Origin: an uncultured Olsenella sp.
GTDB lineage: Bacteria; Actinomycetota; Coriobacteriia; Coriobacteriales; Atopobiaceae
NCBI GenBank assembly: GCA_934660915.1
Contig: CAKUIF010000001.1
Location: forward strand, 1 to 64,000
Reading direction: 5' to 3'
Length of the DNA stretch: 64,000 nucleotides
In this document: positions 43,750 through 53,053 of the stretch, in pieces
Layout of the letters: the number at the start of each line of letters is the position of its first letter
Numbering within the stretch: position 1 is the stretch's first letter
Made by a program: the position numbers and the translations under genes
The notes under the pieces: generated by a model
What the model was told of the DNA's origin: nothing
Databases searched by the model: none
What the model saw: only the letters and a program-made list of their open reading frames with translations

Positions 43750-45003
43750 ATGTTCTGCGATTCCTGCGGGGCTCAAAACGAAGATGATGCCGACTTCTGC
43801 ACGAACTGCGGCCACAAGTTAGCGAAGTACTTTAGCCCCGTCGAGGTTCAGCCAGAGGCCCCGAAGGTCTATTGCACCTCCTGCGGCGCCCCAAACGAGC
43901 CAAGCTCCTTGTTCTGCGAGCAGTGCGGGGCACCACTTGATACGACCGAGAACGGCGCACCAAGGAAGCGGCGCGGCCTGCATCCCGCGACTATCGCCGG
44001 AATCGCCGTCGCCGTAGCGCTGGTCTGCGGGGGCGTTGCGATGGCAGGCATGAAGACCAACTGGTTTGGACTTGTGCCGGCTCAGCAAGAACAGCCCAAC
44101 GTCTCCCCAAATGACGAAAGCAAGGTCACAGTTACCGTAAGCGACGATAAACGCACCGAGTCCATCGAACCCGAGAAAACCAACGAGAGGGACGACGTCA
44201 AATCCTCCGTCGACGAGTATTCCTGGGCCGAGTTGAAGGAAATCTCCGGCAAGATCGCCGCGGCGGGGTCCAAGTCGGATGCCGTCGCGATCGCCGCAAA
44301 GTACAACCTCTGCGATGCGTCCGGCGACCTCACCCAGATGGGCAGCAAGACCATAACTCTCGTTAACGGCAAGAAGTGCAGCGCCCGAATCGTGGGGATT
44401 TACCATGATGTCGATGTCAACGGAAACAAAATTGGCCTCACGTTACTGTTCGACCAGGCACCGGGACTCTGCCCTTGGAACTACAGCGACGACAATGGGG
44501 GCGGCTGGGAAGGCTCGATTATTCGCAAGTCTATCTCGACCGAGTTCTACGACCTTATGCCGTCCGAGCTCACAGACCAGATTGTCTCTGCAAAGAAGTA
44601 CACCAATAACCGCGGCGGCACCGACTACGGGACCATGGGAGCCGAAGTCGTGACCGCCACAAAGGATGCCCTGTGGATCCCCTCCTTCGTTGAGATCTCT
44701 GGCACCAGGGATAGCAACGAGGCTTGGAACGCTGCACACGGAACCGCCCAGTACACGTGGTGCAATGCCGTGACCGAGGCTGAGGGAACCCAATACGAGC
44801 TCTTTGCCCAATGCAATGTTTCTACCTACGGCACGAACGGGGTCCTCGAACGCGCTTATAACGGCTCTTCGTGCGACTGGTGGATTCGCAGCGCAAATCC
44901 GCACCTGACTTACGACTGTCTAAAGGTGTCGGCAAACGGAGCCGTAAGCGGAGACGACACCCCGACAAATAACCACGGCGTTGTTATTGGCTTCTGCATC
45001 TAA
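43750..45003 (+). CDS. Double zinc-ribbon membrane protein with DUF6273-like domain
   Basis: 417 aa. Two zinc ribbons are visible: CDSCGAQN with CTNCGHK (3-23) and CTSCGAPN with CEQCGAP (42-62). A membrane helix follows (IAGIAVAVALVCGGVAMAG, about 81-100), so the ribbons are cytoplasmic and the rest is outside. After a charged linker, the C-terminal part (about 200-417) has CPWNYSDDNGGGWEGS, DYGTMGAE and SSCDWWIRSANPH, fitting DUF6273. Function is unknown; a sensor or wall-associated role is possible. GAGAGG precedes the ATG. Confidence 0.78.
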   Translation: MFCDSCGAQNEDDADFCTNCGHKLAKYFSPVEVQPEAPKVYCTSCGAPNEPSSLFCEQCGAPLDTTENGAPRKRRGLHPATIAGIAVAVALVCGGVAMAGMKTNWFGLVPAQQEQPNVSPNDESKVTVTVSDDKRTESIEPEKTNERDDVKSSVDEYSWAELKEISGKIAAAGSKSDAVAIAAKYNLCDASGDLTQMGSKTITLVNGKKCSARIVGIYHDVDVNGNKIGLTLLFDQAPGLCPWNYSDDNGGGWEGSIIRKSISTEFYDLMPSELTDQIVSAKKYTNNRGGTDYGTMGAEVVTATKDALWIPSFVEISGTRDSNEAWNAAHGTAQYTWCNAVTEAEGTQYELFAQCNVSTYGTNGVLERAYNGSSCDWWIRSANPHLTYDCLKVSANGAVSGDDTPTNNHGVVIGFCI

Positions 45004-45020
45004 CCGCGAGGGGAAATACC

Positions 45021-46265
45021 ATGCACCTCACTATCAATAGCAACATATCCCGTCGTGCGTTTCTTACAGGCACTGGGGTCATGGCGCTTGGCCTTTCTGG
45101 CTGCGCACAAACAGGCAACACTGCACAACGGCCCAATCAACAAACTAATGAGCAAGAAGAGAGTACCGAACAGCAAACATATGCCGAGACGGCGCCAGAA
45201 TCGCCCAACGGCCCCACTTCAGACGATAATGGCCTGATAGACGGCAAGCTCGCCGTCTTTGACCTCCACAGCGACACCCTCGGCAGACGAGAGATGCAGG
45301 ACAGCGAATGCTGGCAGAGCTTTCTTGTGAGCATCGGATTCGACCCCTCATCTGAGGCCGGGGATTTACGTCAGAACAAAGGCGCCCTCGACCTCACGAG
45401 GATGCAGCAGCTCTCCTATTTCCAGTGTTTCGACATCTGGATGGACACCGACGAGCCCGCAGCCGCACTCGCCTACTACCGCAAGGCCCGCGATCGCTTC
45501 GTGTACGACATCGAGCAGAACAACTCCGACATTGCTGTCTTGGCGCGACCCGAAGGCGGCAAGACCGCGATGCAGGTCGCCATGGAGGCGGCCCGCGGTG
45601 GCAAGGTCGCCGCGCTTCTTTCGATCGAGAACGCGAGCATGATCGGCGATGACCTTGGTGTAGTCGACGAGATGATCTCTGACGGCATTGTGATGTCATC
45701 ACTCACCTGGGGTGGGAAGAACTCGCTGGGAAGCAGCCCCTCGACGACCGACGGCCTGACCGCCATGGGCAAGCAGGTAGTACGCAAATTCGAGGAGGGA
45801 GACATTGTCGTCGACGTGTCCCACCTCAACGACGAGGGTTTCAACGACTTGCTTTCCATCCACAAGCGCCCCTTCGTCGCCTCTCACTCCAACTCGCGGG
45901 CCGTGTGCAACGTCCCGCGCAATCTCACCGATGATATGTTCCGCGCCCTCGTGGATATGGGCGGCCTCGTGGGACTGAACCTCTACCGTAGCTACATCAC
46001 CGAGCGTCCCGCCCCGTCGAGCGGCGAGGTGACCTTCGACGAGCTCTGCGCGCACGTAGACCACTGGCTCGCGCTCGGGGGCGAGGACGTCATCGCGATC
46101 GGCACCGACTACGACGGAAGCGACGTCCCGGAATGGATCGAGTCGTGCTCTCAGATGCCCGACCTGAACACCAGGCTCGCCGAGCGCTTTGGGCGGGACG
46201 TGGTCAACAAAATGTTCTTCCGCAACGCATACGGATTCTTTAGCAAGTACGAGCAGGGAATGTAG
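45021..46265 (+). CDS. M19 membrane dipeptidase, Tat-type lipoprotein
   Basis: 414 aa. The signal region has a twin arginine (ISRRAFLTG) and a lipobox (LGLSGC), so it is probably exported folded and lipid-anchored. After a Gln/Glu-rich linker the metallopeptidase begins with FDLHSDTLG, then LLSIENA, WGGKNSLG, VDVSHLNDEGF, ASHSNSRAV and IGTDYDGSD, the expected zinc-site pattern of renal-dipeptidase-like enzymes. It cleaves dipeptides, possibly those with D-residues from wall turnover. It lies 17 nt after the zinc-ribbon gene, so both are likely co-transcribed. Confidence 0.9.
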   Translation: MHLTINSNISRRAFLTGTGVMALGLSGCAQTGNTAQRPNQQTNEQEESTEQQTYAETAPESPNGPTSDDNGLIDGKLAVFDLHSDTLGRREMQDSECWQSFLVSIGFDPSSEAGDLRQNKGALDLTRMQQLSYFQCFDIWMDTDEPAAALAYYRKARDRFVYDIEQNNSDIAVLARPEGGKTAMQVAMEAARGGKVAALLSIENASMIGDDLGVVDEMISDGIVMSSLTWGGKNSLGSSPSTTDGLTAMGKQVVRKFEEGDIVVDVSHLNDEGFNDLLSIHKRPFVASHSNSRAVCNVPRNLTDDMFRALVDMGGLVGLNLYRSYITERPAPSSGEVTFDELCAHVDHWLALGGEDVIAIGTDYDGSDVPEWIESCSQMPDLNTRLAERFGRDVVNKMFFRNAYGFFSKYEQGM

Positions 46266-46280
46266 GTCGCGCTCAACCCG

Positions 46281-46336
46281 AAATGACAGTGCCTGCGAAT
46301 TGCCAAGGTATAGACAATTCGCAGACACTGTCATTT
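46281..46336. terminator. 22-nt-arm hairpin between convergent genes
   Basis: Arms 46281-46302 and 46315-46336 pair at 21 of 22 positions with a 12-nt loop. The stem starts with AAATGACAG and ends with CTGTCATTT, so a short T run is part of the stem. It sits between the convergent dipeptidase and SMR-like genes. Confidence 0.75.
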
Positions 46337-46350
46337 ATCCAATTGGGCTC

Positions 46351-46704
46351 CTAGACGCCCAGCGAGTAGACAACGATGCCCCCAATGATGAGGGCGAGCG
46401 CTAAGACCTTCTTTTTGTTCATCTTCTCGTGGAAGATGGTCACGCCAAAGATCGTCACGTAGATATAGCCCGTCGCTTCGAGGATTGGCCCCATAGAAAG
46501 CGGGATTCCCTTATACGCGATCACGGAAAGCAGGGTCGAGCCCACAAACATCACGTAGGCAAACACCACAAGCGGGTTCAGGTACTCCTTAATGGCGCTG
46601 CCGTGTTCTTGCATCGCCGATTTCTTGAGCATGACCTGAGAAATTGCAGATATGAACACACCAAAGAGATTGATTCCCGCGTAAAGCAATACTGTCGTGT
46701 CCAT
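46351..46704 (-). CDS. SMR/EamA-like small transporter subunit
   Basis: 117 aa with four membrane helices (LLYAGINLFGVFISAISQ, VVFAYVMFVGSTLLSVIAY, GPILEATGYIYVTIFGV, VLALALIIGGIVVYSLG). The second of two tandem small genes, it resembles halves of ArnE/ArnF-type flippases. ATG 46704 shares one base with the upstream stop (TGATG) and has GGAGG 7 nt before it; a GTG at 46707 is the alternative. With its partner it probably flips the lipid-linked sugar made by the GT2 enzyme at 47060. Confidence 0.8.
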   Translation of the reverse strand: MDTTVLLYAGINLFGVFISAISQVMLKKSAMQEHGSAIKEYLNPLVVFAYVMFVGSTLLSVIAYKGIPLSMGPILEATGYIYVTIFGVTIFHEKMNKKKVLALALIIGGIVVYSLGV

Positions 46705-47060
46705 CACTCACCCTCCCCGTCTGCCAGCGAGAAGAGCACGACGCCGCAAAGGACGATAACGGAGCCAAGCAGCTTCATCGGCGTCACCGCTTCGTGGAAC
46801 AGCAAGGCGCCCCAAACGATGCCCCAAACAATAGTTACGGCTTTATTCGCGTAGGCCGAGGTGAGCGGCATACGCTTGATGACTTGCTGCCATCCAATGG
46901 CGTAGACGCCCAAGACGGCGATCATGCCGCCGTAGCAGAGGATGAACTGCCAGCTCAAAAAAGCAAAACTTGACGCCAGTTTGCCGCAGATGCTGCACAG
47001 GGAATAAACCGCGAGCAGTAGGTGAAGGCCCAGAAGCGTCTTTGCATTCCCACGGGCCAC
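46704..47060 (-). CDS. SMR/EamA-like small transporter subunit
   Basis: 118 aa with four helices; the last ones, AVTIVWGIVWGALLFHEAVTP and LGSVIVLCGVVLFSL, carry the EamA-type FHE motif. GTG 47060 overlaps the GT2 stop by one base (TAGTG). Together with the next small gene it makes a heterodimer-like pair as in ArnE/ArnF. Confidence 0.8.
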   Translation of the reverse strand: MARGNAKTLLGLHLLLAVYSLCSICGKLASSFAFLSWQFILCYGGMIAVLGVYAIGWQQVIKRMPLTSAYANKAVTIVWGIVWGALLFHEAVTPMKLLGSVIVLCGVVLFSLADGEGE

Positions 47061-47986
47061 TAGAGGTTCACCTTATCCCGGACGATATATTGCGGCGTTC
47101 CGTTGACGGCAAGCACCAGATCGCCAACGTACTCGCCGATGATCCCAAGGACCATAAGCACAAGTCCAAAGAAGAAAACCATCAGCGAAATAGTGGATGC
47201 CCAGCCCATCACCATAGTGGGGTCCATAAGCTTGCGAATCACGGTCACAATCGCCATAACAAAGCCTATCAGCGCCGAGACGACGCCTATTACCGAGGCA
47301 ATGCGCAGCGGAATGACCGAGAAATTGAAATAAGCCATCCATTGTTTGATGAGTTTCTTGAGCGTGTAGCCGGACTGGCCGTACTCGCGCTCGTGGTGCT
47401 CGATGGTGACGTTGCCGATGTTGTGGGTCACGCGATAGAAGATGCCGTCGACGTAGGGGCTGTAGTTCTTGTACTTGATGACCTCGTCGCGGACCTGGCG
47501 CGTGATGCACCAGAAGTTTGAGGACTGGATGTTCTTTGGGCGGCCAAGCAGGATACGACTGGTCTTCTTGTTAAGCCAACTCGTGAAGTTCTTTATGGAG
47601 CCATTCGTGCTCTGGCGATAAACACCATACACGAGGTCATAACCCTCCCCCATTTTTTGCAGAATCGTAGGAATCTGGGAGGGATGCGTCTGCATATCGT
47701 CGTCCATGCCGAGAACGTAGTCGCCATTCGTAAAATTCATAGCGCACATAAGGCCATTATGCTGGCCGAAATTACGCATGAGGCTTACACCGTGGACATT
47801 TTTATATTGCGAGCCCAGGCGGCGAATCTCCTCGAATGTTCCATCGGATGAATTATCGTTTACGAGGACGAACTCGCAATCGAACTCATACATTTTTGCG
47901 AACTCAGCCATGGTCAATTCGACGACCTCGGCAATTGAGTGCTCTGAGTTATAGCAGGGGATAACGACGGACACGAGCTTGGACAT
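47060..47986 (-). CDS. Undecaprenyl-phosphate glycosyltransferase (ArnC/GtrB-like GT2)
   Basis: 308 aa. VVIPCYNSEHSI, LVNDNSSDGT and GMDDDMQTHP (DxD) form the GT-A core; MRNFGQHNGLMCAMN and EREYGQSGYTLKKLI are diagnostic of the ArnC/GtrB branch. Two C-terminal helices (about 230-290) anchor it. It loads a sugar on undecaprenyl phosphate for transfer outside. It is overlapped by the two SMR-like genes and preceded by a PLP enzyme gene, forming one transcript with the GH25 lysozyme upstream. Confidence 0.9.
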   Translation of the reverse strand: MSKLVSVVIPCYNSEHSIAEVVELTMAEFAKMYEFDCEFVLVNDNSSDGTFEEIRRLGSQYKNVHGVSLMRNFGQHNGLMCAMNFTNGDYVLGMDDDMQTHPSQIPTILQKMGEGYDLVYGVYRQSTNGSIKNFTSWLNKKTSRILLGRPKNIQSSNFWCITRQVRDEVIKYKNYSPYVDGIFYRVTHNIGNVTIEHHEREYGQSGYTLKKLIKQWMAYFNFSVIPLRIASVIGVVSALIGFVMAIVTVIRKLMDPTMVMGWASTISLMVFFFGLVLMVLGIIGEYVGDLVLAVNGTPQYIVRDKVNL

Positions 47987-48007
47987 AAGAATTCTAACTC
48001 CTGGTGG

Positions 48008-48973
48008 CTAGCGGGCGGTCGAGCGGAGGTAATCATAAAAGAGTGGCGTGCCGCCCGTGTGAAGGAAAAGGATGTTCTGGTGCCTTGCGCCATCATCCTT
48101 GAGACAGTCGATTGCGCCACGCAGCGCTTTCCCTGTGTACGTCGGATCGAACGGAAGCGCGTTATCTAGAAGCATTTGCTCGATGAGATCGTCGACACGG
48201 GCATCCCGAGCGCCGTAACCCCCACAGTTATAGCCGCATCGCAGATCAAGCGCCTTCTTGAAACCAAGAGGGGGCCGAGAACCCTGTTTGGCATACCAAC
48301 CGGTAACGGTGTCCTGCAGTATGCACAGGGCGCGCTCTGGCGTCCTGGACGAAATGGAAATGCCCGTAATCTTCCGCTTATCCCCCTTGTCGAGGGAGCC
48401 GCAGATTAGCCCACCAAGCGTGCAGCCCGTGCCGTAGGGTACCATCAAGCGGTCGAAGGTCAAGCCGAGCTCACGCTCCTGAGCGCAGATTTCCCGATAA
48501 ACCTTCGCATAAGCATTGGCCGCCGTTCCCTCATTACCAGAGCCCGTACGATCGCCATAGATGTAATACGGCTTTAGGCCTTTGGCACGAAGGAGCGAAA
48601 AAGCTTCATCAACCGCAGCGGCAATACCGGTCTTCTTGCAAACAAGAACCTCAACCCCAAGTCGGCGCACGATGTCCTCGTTGAAGGAAGGCGCGGCATC
48701 TTCCGCGTTTTCGCTTGTAGCAATCATGAGACAGGGAACGTTGTCGCGACGGCACATGAATGCAAGCACACGGCACAGATTACTTCGCAGATCCCCGTAC
48801 ATAATGAGGGCATTGCAGTCACGAGCATTCATATCGTCCATGAACTCGGCAGCGATGCGGACCTTATTCCCTCCGAATGCATACGGAATCAAATCGTCGC
48901 GCTTGATATACAGGCGGCAATCAAACTCCGCCATCTCCTGGCAGGCAACTTCCTGAATGGGCGATTGCATCAT
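48008..48973 (-). CDS. PLP-dependent enzyme, D-cysteine desulfhydrase/ACC deaminase-like
   Basis: 321 aa. IKRDDLIPYAFGGNKVR holds the PLP-binding Lys in the GGNK motif, and PYGTGCTLGGLICG is the phosphate-binding loop. This fold-type II family includes D-cysteine desulfhydrase, ACC deaminase and related deaminases. Two ATGs are adjacent (48973 and 48970), 2 nt after the GH25 stop. A neighbouring GT2/flippase set suggests a product used in surface decoration, but the substrate cannot be read from sequence. Confidence 0.75.
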   Translation of the reverse strand: MMQSPIQEVACQEMAEFDCRLYIKRDDLIPYAFGGNKVRIAAEFMDDMNARDCNALIMYGDLRSNLCRVLAFMCRRDNVPCLMIATSENAEDAAPSFNEDIVRRLGVEVLVCKKTGIAAAVDEAFSLLRAKGLKPYYIYGDRTGSGNEGTAANAYAKVYREICAQERELGLTFDRLMVPYGTGCTLGGLICGSLDKGDKRKITGISISSRTPERALCILQDTVTGWYAKQGSRPPLGFKKALDLRCGYNCGGYGARDARVDDLIEQMLLDNALPFDPTYTGKALRGAIDCLKDDGARHQNILFLHTGGTPLFYDYLRSTAR

Positions 48974-48975
48974 AT

Positions 48976-51825
48976 CTAGTCCACCGCTTTGAACACGAAC
49001 TTCTGGGCGGCGGTGCCATTGCGAGCATAGACCTGAATATTCGAGCCGCTGACAGCCTGACCCGCGTTGACATCAAGTGCAAGTCCCGAATTGCCGGCGG
49101 AGAGGAGCGTAACGCTCCCGTCGCCGTTACTGATGGGAATCCACCTCTGAGCCTTGGAGCCGTTTGGCACATACTGCCAGACATTGGTCCCGCTTGCGGT
49201 GCCACCGCAATAGATATCCAGCGCCTTATTCGACTTGGCATTCACAAGCGTCAGCGTACCGTCCTCGTTATTCGTTACTATCCATTGCTGGGCGGCGGTG
49301 TTGTTCGCATTGTAGAGCCACACGTTCGCACCATTGCTCACTGAGCCCCATTGAACATCAAGCGCCATGCTTCGGTTCTTTGCGCTCAGAATAGTGTACG
49401 TGCCGTCGGACACGGGCCTAGAGGCCTCCTCGAGAACGTACTTCTGTGCCGCAGTGCCGTTCGAGGCATAGAGCTGAACGTTCGTCTGGTTCGCGGTCTG
49501 TCCCCCAGAGAGGTCAAGCGAGAAATCCGGGTTCGCCGCGGAAACAATCGAGACAGCGCCGTCGTCGGCTTTCTGCGCAATCCACTTTTGGGCTTTGGTC
49601 CCGTTGGGGGAATATAGCTGGACGTTCACGCCGTTATTGGCAACACCGCCCGAGACGTCAAGAGCTAGTCCGGAGTTCTCGTTAATAAAGGTGAGGTAGC
49701 CGTCAGCGTCTTCCGAGACCACCCACCGCTGGGCGGCGGTGCCGTTTTTCTGGTAAAGCCAGACGTTTGTGCCGCCGGAAAGCCCGCCGCCAGCAGCATC
49801 AAGGACCTTGGAGGCGTCCTTTGCGCTCTTCACGTAGTAAGTCCCCGGCGATACCGTGCCCTTATGGTCCTTAGCTGCCTGAGAAGCACGTTCTGAGGTC
49901 GAGAGCGTCCGGGTGAGCTTCCACCTCTGAGCGGCCGTTCCGTTGGCGGAGTAAATCTGCAGGGGTGTTCCTGAGGCGATTGTTCCGGCACGGACGTCCA
50001 GCGCCTTCCCCGACTTGAGGCTCACAAGCGAGACGCCCTTATTGCCATAGCTTCGCACGCACCAGCGTTGGGCAGCGGTCCCGTTGTCCTGGTATTGGTC
50101 TACCTTGGCTGAGTCCGAGACACTGCCGTTCCAGACGTCGAGCATCTTTCCCGACTTGACGTTTTGGATTGAATAGACGCCGTTGCCCGTACGCTTGAAC
50201 ACAAATAGCTGCGCATCGGTGCCGTTCTTTGCGTAAAGCTGGATTGCGGCCCCGTTGTCGAGGGAACCGCCGGTGACGTCAAGCCCAAACCCATCGTTGT
50301 CCGCAAGAGTCACAGACACCGGAAGCCCCTCGATGATGCCGCTTTCGTCGGTGGACGCAAGCATGAACTTCTGCGCATCGGTACCGTTTGGGGTGTAGAG
50401 CGAGATCGTGGTGCCATTGGCGCTAGACCCGCCGTTGATGTCGAGAACCCAGTTGCCAAGCGCGGACTGTAGGTAGTACCCCGAGCCGGAATCGCGGATG
50501 AACCAGCGCTGAGCAGTGCTACCGTTCTCATCCCACAGCTGGACTTTGGCCGAATTGGCCGCCTGCCCACCAGAAACATCGAAGACGCGTCCGGACGCCG
50601 CGTTTTTAATTACATAGCTGCCATCCGATTGACGGGTAAACATGAATTTCTGTGCGTCGGCGCCGTTCCCGCGGTAGAGCTGGGTCACAGTGCCATTCGC
50701 GGTGCCGCCCCCGCGCAGGTCAACGCCAGAGGCCGGCGCAAGTGTCGAGTTGATATAGTACTCGCCATCTGGAATGGTCACCTTAGCAAGGTTGGTCACG
50801 TTGAAGCCGCCGGAGCCAAAGCCCGTGAAGGCGCTTAAATCAACGTCGCCGCTAATGCCGTTAACGCTGCCGGAGCTTGTGTACTGCCAGCCGTAATCGC
50901 CGCTGTACTTATTGTTAGTGATGTTAAGGTTCGAACCGTATTCGGCAATCCACGAGGTCTTCGACCAAATGTAGTCCGATTTAAGCTGGTTCTGCATGTA
51001 GGAGCGGTAGGAGTACACCTGAACGTTCTTATATCCACGGGCAGCCATCGTTTCGATATACGTACGGATAATCGGCTCATACTGAGCGGGCGTTGTCGGG
51101 GTCGCGTGCGCAGACCAGCTGAAGGCCTCGATGTCGTAGTAAATTGGCAGCGAGAGGTCCTTGCACCCGTACTTGTCCAGCAAATCCGCCGTGCCGTTCG
51201 CTTCGAGTCGGGCAAAGTCGGCGTCATAAGCATAGCTGTACAGATACACGCCGTAAGGCATACCCACGCTACGGACGCCTGCGAGGTTCTGTGCAAAGCG
51301 GGTGTCTTCGACGCCCTCTCCGTAGCCGATTCTAAGAATTGCGCCATCGACATCGGAGTTCTTCACCTTGGCCCAGTCAATGGTGCTGTTCCAGAAAGAT
51401 ACGTCGATGACCTTCTTGCCATTGGCACACCACAGGTTGCCGTAGCCGTTGTAGAAATTCTTTCCGCTCCAGCTCGTGCCGTAAGTGCTCATCAGCATAA
51501 TGGCGTCCTCGCCAGCCATGTTCTGGGGACTCCACATATGACGCGGATTGGGAGGCGTTTGGCTATCAGAATCGTCAGCGGTTGCCTGGGCATCCAGTTC
51601 GGCATCTAAATCACCGTCGGCATCCATTTGATCGTCGATCGCGAAGCCGTCTTCGTCTTCGGTCTCGCCAAGGTCCTCGCCTTCAACAGGGCGTGCAGCA
51701 ACGCCATCGTCGTCCCAGGACTCGGTTGCCTCTTTTGCGAATGCAGCCGGCACAAGCGCCGAGGTTGCAAGAAGGACGCAAAGCATCAGGGCAAGAAGTG
51801 ACTTGGGGGTATTTCTTCTACTCAT
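48976..51825 (-). CDS. Secreted GH25 lysozyme with RICIN arrays
   Basis: 949 aa. The signal peptide is SLLALMLCVLLATSALVPAA with cleavage near AFAK. An acidic linker leads to the GH25 domain (about 130-330): KVIDVSFWNSTIDW, ILRIGYGEG, the catalytic YYDIEAFSW near 230, and GDYGWQYTSSGSVNGISGDVDL at its end. Residues about 345-949 are RICIN-type repeats, at least four domains, with frequent NGTDAQ/NGTAAQ-x-W cores. GH25 enzymes cut the beta-1,4 bond between MurNAc and GlcNAc. The repeats probably bind a wall glycan. It is the first gene of the unit that continues with the PLP enzyme. Confidence 0.95.
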   Translation of the reverse strand: MSRRNTPKSLLALMLCVLLATSALVPAAFAKEATESWDDDGVAARPVEGEDLGETEDEDGFAIDDQMDADGDLDAELDAQATADDSDSQTPPNPRHMWSPQNMAGEDAIMLMSTYGTSWSGKNFYNGYGNLWCANGKKVIDVSFWNSTIDWAKVKNSDVDGAILRIGYGEGVEDTRFAQNLAGVRSVGMPYGVYLYSYAYDADFARLEANGTADLLDKYGCKDLSLPIYYDIEAFSWSAHATPTTPAQYEPIIRTYIETMAARGYKNVQVYSYRSYMQNQLKSDYIWSKTSWIAEYGSNLNITNNKYSGDYGWQYTSSGSVNGISGDVDLSAFTGFGSGGFNVTNLAKVTIPDGEYYINSTLAPASGVDLRGGGTANGTVTQLYRGNGADAQKFMFTRQSDGSYVIKNAASGRVFDVSGGQAANSAKVQLWDENGSTAQRWFIRDSGSGYYLQSALGNWVLDINGGSSANGTTISLYTPNGTDAQKFMLASTDESGIIEGLPVSVTLADNDGFGLDVTGGSLDNGAAIQLYAKNGTDAQLFVFKRTGNGVYSIQNVKSGKMLDVWNGSVSDSAKVDQYQDNGTAAQRWCVRSYGNKGVSLVSLKSGKALDVRAGTIASGTPLQIYSANGTAAQRWKLTRTLSTSERASQAAKDHKGTVSPGTYYVKSAKDASKVLDAAGGGLSGGTNVWLYQKNGTAAQRWVVSEDADGYLTFINENSGLALDVSGGVANNGVNVQLYSPNGTKAQKWIAQKADDGAVSIVSAANPDFSLDLSGGQTANQTNVQLYASNGTAAQKYVLEEASRPVSDGTYTILSAKNRSMALDVQWGSVSNGANVWLYNANNTAAQQWIVTNNEDGTLTLVNAKSNKALDIYCGGTASGTNVWQYVPNGSKAQRWIPISNGDGSVTLLSAGNSGLALDVNAGQAVSGSNIQVYARNGTAAQKFVFKAVD

Positions 51826-51836
51826 CGGTGACCTTC

Positions 51837-52946
51837 CTATTTAAGGATGAAAGAAGACTCGGAGGCAAAGGGCGTGGGATCGTTCACGCCCTTGATGTGC
51901 TGCGTCATCGTAACCATGTTGAAAACGTCCATAGCCCGCTGCGGCCCACGGTAGACATCAATAGAGATATCGTTAACTTCGGCGTCCTCGGCAACAGGGA
52001 CTTTTTCGTAGCTAATCGAAGTCCTCACCACACGAGTTTCGGAAGAGTCTTCGTACTTAAGCTTCTCCTCAACACCGACAAGCAGGCCGTTTTCGTCATA
52101 GGTGAAGTCGGCAGCATCGTAATTGCCCATCTCTTCGCCCGCAGCAGCAACTAGAAGATTTCCATCATCGCCGTACTTGTATGCGATCGGCAGCATACCC
52201 TGCGCGCCGTCATAAGATACGGAAATGAGTTTTCCGTTCTCATAGGTATAGATGACTGAGCCAGCGTCGGTCAGACTCCCATCAAAGTTGGTACAGGTCG
52301 CGCGCGCCGAAGTCACATTGCCATCAGCATCATAGGAATACTCGACGAGCGTAGCAGAGGGAGCGACGGTCGTGGTCTTTTCGGTAATCAGGCGGCCCTG
52401 ATCGTCATAGGAGTACTCGCTATCGTACGGGCCGTCCTGGTTGTTGCAGGACTTGCGGGCCAAACGACCCTGCTCATCGTACTCGTAATTGATCTCATAG
52501 GCGTAAACGGTGTCGTGAGTCTCTTTGACGAGGCGGCCGGAGGCGTCATAGCTGTACGTTATGTTGTCGTCATCACGCCCCTGACGCTTAACAACCGAAG
52601 ACTGGATGTTCCCGTCATCGCCCACCTTGTACTCGCTGCTTCCGGTCGTGGAGCCATTGAGCTCGACGCTGACGATGTTGCCCGACTCGTCGCGCTTAAA
52701 TGTATAAGTCGACTCGCCGGTCTTTTGTCCCTCAGCTTCATACGAAACGACGACGGAGGAAACACGGAACGAGGAGGCAACAGGTGCCTGGGAAGGATTG
52801 CTCGCAGGGTCGGCGGCAGGGTTCCCCGTGGGGCCGGATTGCGAACAGGCAGCGAGGGCACACGACACGCCAACAGCAGCGGCAGTAGTGGTCGTCTTCT
52901 TGAACATAGACTGGATAGCCCTGATCAGTGATTTCTTCTTTTCCAT
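51837..52946 (-). CDS. Lipoprotein with YD-type repeats
   Basis: 369 aa. After MEKKKSLIRAIQ there is a hydrophobic stretch ending in a lipobox (CALAAC). The mature part has repeated Tyr-Asp units: YSYDASGRLVKE, YEYDEQGRLARK, YSYDDQGRLITE, YSYDADGNVTSA, and FTYDENGLLVGV. Such YD/RHS repeats form beta-strands and can bind carbohydrate. There is no toxin-like C-terminus, so this is not a full Rhs protein. It lies 11 nt after the GH25 gene start region on the same strand, upstream of it. Confidence 0.8.
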   Translation of the reverse strand: MEKKKSLIRAIQSMFKKTTTTAAAVGVSCALAACSQSGPTGNPAADPASNPSQAPVASSFRVSSVVVSYEAEGQKTGESTYTFKRDESGNIVSVELNGSTTGSSEYKVGDDGNIQSSVVKRQGRDDDNITYSYDASGRLVKETHDTVYAYEINYEYDEQGRLARKSCNNQDGPYDSEYSYDDQGRLITEKTTTVAPSATLVEYSYDADGNVTSARATCTNFDGSLTDAGSVIYTYENGKLISVSYDGAQGMLPIAYKYGDDGNLLVAAAGEEMGNYDAADFTYDENGLLVGVEEKLKYEDSSETRVVRTSISYEKVPVAEDAEVNDISIDVYRGPQRAMDVFNMVTMTQHIKGVNDPTPFASESSFILK

Positions 52947-53053
52947 TTGCGGCTCCTAAAGTCGCTGGGCCGGCGTCGACCGGGTCTATATAACCTCATC
53001 CCATGTGGCGCCGGTCCGAATCAATTCTTCGGATCTTATTGGATTGGAGACAG

